A DNA stretch of 64,000 nt, from positions 1,984,001 through 2,048,000 of the forward strand of contig JABBOT010000037.1 of the NCBI GenBank assembly GCA_016165875.1. Reading direction: 5' to 3'. Each line of letters opens with the position of its first letter. Positions within the stretch are counted from its first letter, which is position 1. The stretch comes from Acanthopleura granulata. Lineage: Eukaryota; Mollusca; Polyplacophora; Chitonida; Chitonidae. The notes beneath the pieces are model-generated. The model saw only the letters and a list, made by a program, of their open reading frames with translations, was not told the DNA's origin and made no database searches. This document shows positions 14,846 through 25,000 of the stretch, piece after piece. Both the position numbers and the translations under genes were made by a program.

Positions 14846-15068
14846 TATATATTTATTTATTTATTTATTTTATTGGTGTTTTACGCTGTACTCAAAAATA
14901 TTTCACCAATACAACGGCGGTCAGCATCATTGTGGGCGGAAACGGGGCATAGCCCGGTGGAAACCCAAGACTATCCGCAGGTTGCTGGCAGACCTTCCCA
15001 CGTACGGCAGGAGAGGAAGCCAGCATGAGCTGGACTTGAACTCGGAGCGACCGCATTGGGGGGAGGAG
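14846..15068 (-). mobile_element. SINE, head truncated
   Basis: ATTT run, ttggtgttttacgctgtact, body, and cttgaactcggagcgaccgc; the A-box end is missing. Confidence 0.88.
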
Positions 15069-17761
15069 GTCATTGTGGACGTTGGTGATATCTGGTATGA
15101 CCAGCGAATTCTATCTACGCGTTTCTTTATTGGAAGAGAATATATGAAAGTCGCAGCAATTCAGTTGCCTGGCGAAAGTCCGACACGTATTTCCATGCGA
15201 TGTCACTTCGCATACTGAATTATTATAGTAAAATGGCATTCCTTTGTTTTGGTTGAAAGCGTAAATGCACAGAATAATATTGCATTATCACATCAAAATA
15301 TTATATACTACCGTTAAACAGTGACGAAAATGAAACGAAATGTGGCTTGGGAAAATGGACTTGGGAAAAATAAACGAGAATTTTTTAAGATTAATGTCAG
15401 ATACGGATGGAGAATGTGGTACTTGTTGAGAAAGATGCTGAAATCAACGCGGTATTAAATAAGTTCATCTATGAAATATCCTTAAAGAGTTGTCGTAGCT
15501 GCTTTGGTTTCACCCTCCATGCTGTTTTCTTTTGTATTGTCAATTGTTGCATGAAAGAGTTTCATTCATATATTTCAATATATGTACAATCGTACAGAAA
15601 GTGTAAGTTATCTGAGAAAAAAATGCATCAATTTAAGTGAATTAATGAATGGCTTTGTATTATTTGGTCGAACTTGGATACCACGATCACAAAATTGTGC
15701 TGAAAAAAACAGGCGCATCTTTCACCTTGTCACGTTTCATTCTTGCAGACTTGCATTATCACTTATTATTATCACTTACAAAATATACTATTGATAACTT
15801 ATTTATCACTATTCAGATGATTAGCGGAGTCAGTTTGTGCTCAGGGTAAAAATACAGTAACCAGCTGTTCGTCAGATGAAAAATATCACGTGTTGATATT
15901 TGCCAAATATGGCATGTTGTAAAAAAAGAGGGAGAGCTAGATTTAAACCTGAAAATTACTATCACAAGCATTCGTTAATGAAGTATAAGAAAACCAGGTG
16001 AAGAAAATGCACATTATAAATCCAACACTACAAATATTTTTCTTTTGCAGCATATCACTTTTACGGCTCTGTAGTGGCAATGTGCATTTTTTGAACATAT
16101 TTTTCAGAATTACTTTTGCCTTACGTATTTATTATCTTCCTTAGCTTTATAATACGGCTAGTCAAAGCACCCCTTGCAACTCACCGGAATGTGACAAAAA
16201 TTCCAATGATCATTCTGAACGCCGCCAATAACGAGATTTTTCACGTGAATGACAGCCTAGACATTTTAGTGATAGTAAAGCCAGCTGTAATAACGTCCAA
16301 AAGAAGAATATTATTCTTAAAAGTATCCAGTTATGATAAAAAAAAAAGTTGCATTTCAGCTGAACTCTAGCAGTCATTGCGACTTTTCACACAGGCGCGT
16401 GTGGGTAATCGTGCTTTTGCAGGCCATAGCGTATGTTTATCATGCGGAATTAGGCTGAACTGTAGGTCATATTACGTGTGGAGAAATTCAATATGCTCTC
16501 AAGGCTCCAAACAAACACCCTTCCAAAATATCTGGTCCATGCATACCATTAACCCACTGACAAATTTAATCATGCACAGCGTTATCTGAAGCAAATAAAT
16601 CTTTAGTGCCCGAGCTGGCAAGACACTGCCTTTTTTTTTTTTTTAACCAATGCGCCTTGTCAGAGTAAAGCCTTATACACACCTATTTATCATTAGAATT
16701 AGACAGAGAGCCACGCCGATGACAGGTTGGTAGTATCCGAACCCTCTGTAACACTCAGGAATGTTCCACCGTTATTGATCACTCTGAGATCTACACCCTC
16801 ATCACGGATCAACAGGCCATTTCCCTTATACATCAGACGTAATATCAAAACCGGCATGGAGTCGACTAACACAGCGCAGGAGCTTACCGGCGCCGTGAGA
16901 GAAAGGGCTGCTGAATCGTGACACGCGAGATACCGATCCCTGTTGAAGTCGAACTGACTATTGTTCTCTTGTGTAACGCATGTGCTGCAGGAAGTACCCT
17001 CTAAAACTCGTACGTACAGGTTCAACACAGTATTATGTTTGCTGCATGATGCCTGCATATTCTATCTTATGTTAACCTGATATCATGTTATTGGCAACAC
17101 AACATCCCTTTACAGCCTACCAATAAAAGTATTCTTTAGCGCTGGAAAACAGAACCAGTCAAGCATGTGATATATAAAATAAAAAACGGGATAAATTTTC
17201 CCGTACAATGGCGATTCGGTCCCAAGCTCACTTGACCATTGTTCTCTTGCACTGCACCTGTTGTACGTTATCAGTTTAAACGTCATCGTAAATACAGGAC
17301 TGAACAGCAGACAGCATAGCTTTAACCTGAATTATCTTTGGCTCGAAAGGTCATCAATTGCGGCAGTAACAAAATATATTCAAGCATCACCGAGAAATCA
17401 TACTTTTTCTGTTAAGTTCACAGATTATTTGGTTTTTTTTCAGTGTAAATAAATTGGGTAAAGTATGTCACAGCGTTATATGGTAGTTCTCATGTCTGTT
17501 CGCAGTATATGTATGTATATCTATGGTATGCTTGGATTTTTAAGTCATATGACGACGAGGAGCCTTTAGCACAAATTTATTCCGTGTCTTCTTGTGGCAG
17601 GGCGAGTCCATGCCGCCAAAGTGCTGCCGCCACTGGAACATGATGCCGAAGACGCCGAACATGACACCTTACCCTGAAACATTATAGTGACACCAGACCG
17701 ACCAGTCCGATTTCCTTGCTGCAGCCTCTCAATGCCGAGCAACAAGTACTATTTTTTGTGT
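15069..17761. other. intergenic, one weak candidate exon
   Basis: AT-rich. Apart from the minus-strand candidate at 16699-17049 I see nothing that looks coding. Confidence 0.5.
16699..17049 (-). CDS. weak candidate exon of an unrecognised gene
   Basis: On the minus strand, a 117-codon stretch after a plausible acceptor (gaatatgcag at 17050) runs to a TAA. It has six Cys (SCSTC, LACHD, SSCAV), is balanced in composition and is GC-richer than its surroundings. A possible internal donor, CCG|gtaagc, lies at about 16887. A short related segment lies 260 bases upstream on the same strand: TQENNSQ here against VQENNGQ at about 17245-17225. I recognise no family. It could be a fragment of an extracellular-protein gene, a decayed copy, or chance. 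Confidence 0.25.
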   Translation of the reverse strand, partial: SCSKHNTVLNLYVRVLEGTSCSTCVTQENNSQFDFNRDRYLACHDSAALSLTAPVSSCAVLVDSMPVLILRLMYKGNGLLIRDEGVDLRVINNGGTFLSVTEGSDTTNLSSAWLSV

Positions 17762-18118
17762 GACCGACCCGAAATTGATATCCCGGATATCTCTACCTCG
17801 AGTTGGACCTTCCAACCACGAGGCTCTAACCACCGCGCCGTTAAATATTTATTTATTTATTTATTTTTATTGGTGTTTTACGCCGTACTCAAGAATATAT
17901 CACTTATACAATGGCGGCCAGCATTATTGTGGGAGGAAACCGGACAGAGCCCGGGGGAAACCCACGACCATCCGCAGTTTGCTGGCAGACCTTCCCACGT
18001 ACGGCCCGTGAGGAAGCCAGCAAGAACGGGGCTTGAGCTCACAGCGACCGCATTGGTGGGGGGACTTCGGTCATTGCGTTGAGTTAGCGCGCTAATCGAC
18101 TGAGCCACGGAGGCCCCC
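17762..18118 (-). mobile_element. full-length tRNA-derived SINE plus 75-bp 3' extension
   Basis: Read on the minus strand: tRNA-like head with A box (tggctcagtcg-like) and B box (gagctcaagccc), body, ttgagtacggcgtaaaacac and an AAAT tail at about 17842-17870. Beyond the tail, about 75 bases (17762-17842) are identical to those following the SINE at 20188-20460. Confidence 0.9.
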
Positions 18119-20187
18119 ATCGTAAAATGTGATTGTTCAGTGGAGTGGTACTATAGTAACATAAGGCAATGCAGTGCTGCGGAATTGTGGGGAGTCAATT
18201 TTCGGTCTATTGTTGAACCCGACACTCAAATCCGACCGGAAATGATCATTCTGTAATACAAAATAAATTGTATCAGTAGGTTCATGTTGCAAAGAATTTA
18301 TCACGACACTTCTTCCCGGAGTGATTTCAACCGTTTTCGTGTAAAATAAACTACAACAATGCATAGCGCCGCTTTCGTCAATAATCACCATACGCATCAG
18401 TCAGTGAACACTGGAGTATATATATCTGGAATCATATAAACCTGTGTGACATAATATACTCTTTTTATGCCCCCATGGTACTACGTGAAATGTTTGGCCT
18501 CAAATCGTCATCGCAGACGTAGTAATGAAGTACACACTACAGCGTTAGGACCCAAATTACTGGAAGCCGGGAAGGTTCCCAACTGTCTTACGATCAGCCC
18601 AGATTAAGATCCATCATATCTGCTCTAGCGTATATGCTTGTCCTGAACGTGGTAATATAGAAGATTATACCATAAGAAGTAAAAGTAAAGCAGCAAATAC
18701 AGTGTGATATGCGGCGAATGGTTTACACGCAGACCTAACGGGTAAAATCTGCCCTCTTGCCAATGTACAATATTTCTTTTCCTGTATTTACTATTTACAC
18801 AATATCATCAGGTATCAGTTCAGTCCGTAACTGTTTTACGACGAGTTACACTATGTTATAATTGTCTTATAACTATAAGATTTATGTCTTTGTTGGCAAA
18901 TATCAGCAAGAAGTAAATCTGGAACAAGTTTCAAATGACGTGGAGTGTCAGAAAAACATCAGACCAAGGCAGATATAGTGGCATAAGCGCCAGAGATACA
19001 ACTTGGGAAAGGAACACAAAGTGACATGCGCGCGCATTAAAATGTAATAAAGATTTAAAAGATAAACCATGAAAGTGCATGACGATAAGAATGCGGTCGT
19101 CCTGCACAACTTGTTCTATATGAACTTCAAACCAGTAGATGGAAATACTTAAAGTATATATACCAGTACGGTAATTTTTCAAACTATTCCATTCTAGGGA
19201 AGCTGTTTTTCCAAGGTTATATCGAGGGCATTGAGCACTGTAAACAGATGAAATATAGTGTTGCCTCCAAAATCAAATAAAACGACGCATAAATAGCAAT
19301 GAAAATTGCTCTTTGATGTAAAAAAACGTTTTGGGTAGTACTGGACTAGGCATTTTGTGACATGACTAGCGTGACGGAAGAGAAATTGTTGCTAGGCATG
19401 TCGGGCTGCGCATGTGAGTAAAACGATTGTGAAGGCAGCAAAGACTGAGTACAAGGAGTCTGTTGAGTAGAATACATGTATAGGGCGTCCTGGGCAATAC
19501 GACAAAGAGAGTTAAGAAAGAAAAGTTTAAAAATATATTTATGTGATATTTGTTTGATTCTTGTTGAACACCATTCTCAAGAGTTGTCACTTATACGTTG
19601 ACGGTAACTTTTGTGGATACAGGAAAACGGAATGTCCGGGATTATTCGCGAACCTTTGGCGAGTTACTATAACGACTGCAACACAGAGATTTTGTACACC
19701 ATACTGGCCGATGAAAAAATGCTCAGCAAATGTTATAAGGTATTCCATTGTGGAATCGGAGCCATTTCCAAAGTCTCATATTAGGCGAGGGTCCTCATGG
19801 AATGCCTACCAAAATGGCTGTTCTCCAGAAAAAAAATCCCCCATGTTCCATTGACTCCTGTTCCTTAGGTTGAACAAGACGTCATGGTGGAACGTGGGCA
19901 TCGAAGCCGACATTCGTATACCGTCAACCAAAATGGACGTCTCCGGCAGATAAATGCAAGACCAATTTCAAAAATGACAAATAAGACAAACCCCGAAACA
20001 ACTAAGACAGTATATACAGCTGTAAAATAAAAAAAATTATGGCGAATTCATGTAAAGAGAAGCCAGTGAACAGTTTCCAATGATGACGAAAAGACGTATT
20101 CAATGTTCAAGGGGGATGAATAAAATCAGTTTACAAATAGTGTACCATTATATATCTCAGTTGCTCTTTAATTGCAACGGGGGCTGG
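18119..20187. other. intergenic, no gene recognised
   Basis: Holds a degraded minus-oriented SINE (about 19547-19655) and copy 3 of the unassigned repeat; otherwise nothing. Confidence 0.6.
19880..20090 (+). repeat. unassigned dispersed repeat, copy 3
   Basis: caaaatggacgtctccggca, gacaaataagacaaaccccg, gacagtatatacagctgtaa and the cagtgaacagtttccaatga end. Confidence 0.6.
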
Positions 20188-20535
20188 GGGGCCTCCGTGG
20201 CTCAGTCGGTTAGCGCGCTATCGCCGTACAATGACACGAATCCACCCACCAATGCGGTCACTGTGAGTACATGACCAGCTCATACTGGCTTCCTCTCCGG
20301 TCGTACGTGGGAAGGTCTGCCAGCAACCTGCGGATGGTCGTGGGTTTCCCCCGGGCTCTGCCCTGTTTCCTCCCACCATAATGCTGGCCGCCGTTGTGTA
20401 AGTGAAATATTCTTGAGTACGGCGTAAAACACCAATAAAATAAATACATAAATAAATATTTAACGGCGCGGTGGTTAGAGCCTCGTGGTTGGAAGGTCCA
20501 ACTCGAGGTAGAGATATCCGGGATCAGTTAAATAA
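20188..20535 (+). mobile_element. full-length tRNA-derived SINE plus the same 3' extension
   Basis: Head ggcctccgtggctcagtcgg, body and tail to 20458, then an extension that reads ttaacggcgcggtggttaga and ccaactcgaggtagagatat. The extension itself has tRNA-like boxes (gtggttagagcc; ggtccaactcg), so this may be a composite SINE. Confidence 0.9.
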
Positions 20536-20958
20536 ATTAATTAATTGCAACGGTTCATATATCCAACATGGCGATCATACTCGACGCGATGAACATACAA
20601 CCCCTAGCCCCGGCTTAAGCAGAATTAGACACAATTATGAAGCAGTCTCGGAGATTCTAGACACTCCGTCCGTATTTACCAACAAGACAGGTGTACTAAC
20701 AAGAGATTCATACTTATTGTAAAATTTAAGAAACCTTGAGTGAAGGATTTTGATGGAATATCCTAGACACACTAGTTTTTGTAGACCCTCCAAACAACTG
20801 TGGGCCATATTTGTTTTAGCTCGAGGCCAATTCAGTGTTGTATCCTAGATAATATTGTTTATATCACACGGACTCGGCTGAATATTTCAAGAAGCAGCTT
20901 CCTGGCTTGTTGAGTCGCGAGTGAATCAACGATAATGGCAAAACGTCACTTCGGCAAT

Positions 20959-21096
20959 ACTTCAGTCATATCGTGGCGTAAATTTATTTCATTTGTTTTC
21001 ATGCCGTACTCAAAGAATATAGGCCATATACTTCAGTCATATCGTAGCGTAAATTTATTTCATTTGTTTTCATGCCGTACTCAAAGAATATAGGCC
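20959..21096. repeat. 71-bp tandem duplication in a SINE-like segment
   Basis: Two copies of ttcagtcatatcgtggcg...aaagaatataggcc start at 20959 and 21030 with one mismatch. They include the 5' part of a minus-oriented SINE end (catgccgtactcaaagaata), which continues degraded to about 21165. Confidence 0.9.
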
Positions 21097-21741
21097 CCTA
21101 CTGCACTGGAATACGATGGCAACCAACATTAGGTTACGGTGAGAGGAAACCGGGCTTCCACATTGATGGGAGAATTCTAGGTAATTGCGATGCGCTTGCA
21201 CAAAACCATCTCGGTCACGGAGGCCTTTCGTGGCGACTAAATGGCTGGACTATGTAACGTGGAGGAATTTTTTTTTCTTCAGTTTACAATGGAGAATAGC
21301 GAACTTATTTAACGGTATATATTTCACTGGGGTTCAACGCTATACCCCAGACTATTTCTCTTATACGACAGCGGTTTGTAGCCTATGTTACAGAAGAGTA
21401 AACCGATAAGTTATGGCAAACAACTCACAAACTTTACCACGTGTTTCAATTCACGAGGTCCAAAGCTGAATTTTGCAAAACTAATTCTTTTACAATAAAA
21501 AACAATTGCTTCATCATGATACGCCTACAGCTCAAATCCTGGACTTCCTCCGAGTGGCGAACAGTTCGGAAACTCGCTGACAGAAGAGCCTATACTTCTG
21601 ACAAAACCATCTCATGCAGAAATTACACCTGATGCTCTTTTTTAAAATTTTTTCAATTCTCAGTCCCAAATTTACATGTCGCCAAGAATTTAATGAAAAT
21701 CATGACAAGAATAATAGTAGTGAAAAGCAATACGTTTTTCT

Positions 21742-21747
21742 TTTATT
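21742..21747 (-). terminator. polyadenylation signal AATAAA for ABITRAM
   Basis: On the minus strand an AATAAA hexamer lies 95 bases after the ABITRAM stop codon, the only well placed one nearby. Confidence 0.5.
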
Positions 21748-21841
21748 TCTAAAAGTATAAAAAGAACAGAAACATACACTGCCAAAAAAAAGCGTACATG
21801 TAGTATATTTAAGTATGACAAAAATCCCTTGAAGACATTTG

Positions 21842-22006
21842 TTATCCAGGCGGATCATCTTTCATAATGGCGTCTGGTGGTGTTGTTGGATGCTGGCGTT
21901 GTCGCAAGGTGTCCAGGTATTTCTCCTGACCATCTAGCTTACTCACAACAGAATGGTATTCCTTCAGAGGAGGCAAAATGATGGCTAAATAACCATGAGT
22001 CTCGGG
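21842..22006 (-). CDS. ABITRAM: ABITRAM last coding exon 5 with stop codon
   Basis: Residues 153-206 and TAA: PETHGYLAIILPPLKEY, then a variable tail ending in DDPPG. Vertebrate counterpart: STEGYIAVVLPKFEE. Acceptor ctcctttcag. The 3.4-kb intron before it carries the donor minisatellite, two SINEs and no other exon that I can see. Confidence 0.93.
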   Translation of the reverse strand, partial: PETHGYLAIILPPLKEYHSVVSKLDGQEKYLDTLRQRQHPTTPPDAIMKDDPPG

Positions 22007-25000
22007 CTGAAAGGAGAAAAAATATCCAACAACTAGCAAGACTACAGACTGGTTTACTAGTACATGGAAACCTCACAAAACAACAATACTCGAATCAATA
22101 AAATCCTAATTCGGCAAAGCTTACAGACTATCAAATCTGTAACGCTATACTAAATCATATGGGGCACTCTTCGCACCAAATCAAGAACGTCATTTCATTC
22201 ACATATTGGCAGTTAATTGAACCACAAAACTAGCTGCAAATCTAATGCTCAATCAAATCATGAATGTATGAATGAATGAATGAATAATTATGGCTTAACT
22301 CCACATCCGCAATATCTTAGCCACATCGTGGCAAGAACATGCTGCAATAAAATAATGAATGTGTAATAAAACAAACCTTACCCCCCAATCATCCCCGAGC
22401 ACGTACTAAACATGCTAGGGAGTGGGACACGTCTCAGTGGTCCAGAGAGTGCCTCCCAACCACTGCCCACATGAAGTGAGGGTTCAATACCAGCCTCAAG
22501 ACGGGACAGTTTCTACATTTCTCGGTCCCAATGTTTAAATATCATTCATAATGTTTTCCACCATTCCGAGTTCAGTGCATGTCAGAAGTTTCAAAGACTG
22601 TCAGTATAAATTTGAACGAAAATTTGAACGAAAATTTGTGGTTTAACCCAGGGCATTCTGGATTCCTACATCCAGGAAATTGACCCCATAAAAAAGCGAT
22701 GGCTGCTTGCATGAGTACTGAGTTACGCAAGAATGGCAATTAACAACGTGGCCCAAGGTTTCTTCATATGCACCCCTGCCCATTTTCTTAAAGTAGAAAA
22801 AAAGACAGCTCATGACTGATGTAGTGTTCATTAAAAAGATTATAAAGTACTCTCTTGAATGTAAAAACCTGTTTGAAATTGTATGAATTCGTTGCTGAAT
22901 TATTTTTGTTTGAGGTGTGGAGTATTGTACTGCTGACTGGCGATCTGAAGGCGCCCATGCTTATAAGCTTATGAGGGATTGTAGAATCAGAGAGCTCGGA
23001 TATATCTGCTGTGTATACGCTGTGACGTAAATGTTCTGAGTTGTCTATCAATGTGACATGTAGTAACATAGAGACAGCATACTGTTTTAATGTTACATGT
23101 TATAATTATAACAAGTCCATGAGCGAACATCGCTGCAAACTATTTCCAGACCACTGTGTTGTGGCAGGAGTAAGTTTCTTGATTATTTCATGTTATAAAT
23201 TGGCATATATACTTACGTTACAAACACAACCCTAGCAGCTTTCTACAGTCTCAGGTGGTGAGGGCCTCCGTGGCTCCGTCGGTTAGTGCGCTACCACAGC
23301 GCAATGGCCCAAAGCCTCCCATCAATGCAGTCACTTTGAGTTCAAGTCCAGCTCATGCTGGCTTCCTCTGTGCTGCACGTGGGAAGGTCTGCCAGCAACC
23401 TGCAGATGGTCGTGGGTATCCCCCTTTACCCGGTTTCCTCCCACCATAATGCTGGCCATCGTCATATAAGTGAAATATTCTTGAGTACGGCGTAAAACAC
23501 CAATGAAATAAATAAATAAATCTCAGGTGGCCAGTCTGTTTCATGCTTGGAAGAATTACATCACAGCCCTGACAAAATGGCTGCATTTCATGCCAGTCGA
23601 TGGAGCACAGTCAGATGTCAGTTTCCGCTGTCCTTGTAGCGGTTAGAAAAAATACTTTACCGAAATAAACATAGTGTTGTCCAACCTTTTGGCAAACTTC
23701 ACTTAGAACATGAGCTGTCTTTCACTTCAAGTGAAGGCCACTCAAGCTTTTCAAATCTCACCTTCAAATACAGTAGCCGTACGTACAGACAAACCAACAG
23801 GCAGAAATCAATATGACGAAGGCAACAGCAATACACCCACTGGCTATAGTTTGTATGACCGATGGGGATGCAGGGGGGGGGGGTTATTAGTTGGATTCAC
23901 ACTTAGAACAGATATATCTATATATTGTAAACGGTAAAAGCCAGGCAATGATCTTGAAGTGAAGGGTGCTGTTAGAGTAGTTTCCCTTGATCACACTGTA
24001 GCTCACACTGTAGCTCATATTGTGGTGACACAAATCGGTCCCATGCTATGCAGTATCTCTTCTATCAGACTGCTTTAAATGGAGCAACAACACAGAAAGT
24101 GAGCCACAGTTTTGTTCAGCAAAAAGCCACTATTTATTTAAACTATTCTTGAAAACGGTTTAAATAAAACCAAAAACCGAAATATTGAATCCGGTATAGC
24201 CTTGCATCATTTGTTGGAGTTGTCACCATACTCTACTTTGTGAAGTTTATCAGTGGAAATGGAAATACAGGATTGCAGTATTGGTGATGTATATTTTATA
24301 TGAAAGCAGTAAGGTACATACATACTAATGGAAGAAGGCGCAGAGAGCTCAACACCAAAACACAACAAACGTTAAACCTCCTGCCTCGGCTTCAGCCAAC
24401 AAGCCCTGGACTTCAATGTGTCACTGCACTGGTCAAATACTAGTCATTTCCACAGAGAGAAAATTGACCAGTACACCCAGCGTGGGCTATTCATGAAAGA
24501 GAGATCATGATTTCAAGCATTTCCAGACTCTAATCATATACAGAAAGTTGTTCACTAATAAGTTAAGGAGATAACAAGGGATCGCACTGATCTCTCTGGG
24601 GTGAAATAAAGTCCTTATTTCATTTGGCCCAAATGGTAAACCTGTCATATCCTTGTCTCACTGTTGAAAGGCCAGGTCTGAAAACGCTTGAAATAGTTTT
24701 CCTTCGATTTTCTTTCTTTAACAGAATCCAAACATATTCTCATTATTTGGATTTATCGAAATGTTTCAGAAACTGGATTCCTGGATAGCGTGAAAAGACA
24801 ATTTATTTAAATATTTATTCGTTCCAAGTTTTAGGCCATACTCAGTAACAAATGAGCCCTGTCATCAATAACACCAAAGAAACTGGAAAAGGCCAAGATC
24901 TCCATTGCCTTTTACAAGAGATAACTCATCTTTTCATTCATAAGAAACGAATGGGAGACAAGACACCCACCTTTTCACTGATCAGACCTGGATGTGAGAC

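Noticed and set aside
17843..18118. tRNA genes suggested by A and B boxes
   Set aside because: The boxes belong to SINE heads; cloverleaf stems do not pair well and a SINE body and AAAT tail follow. The same holds for all other copies.
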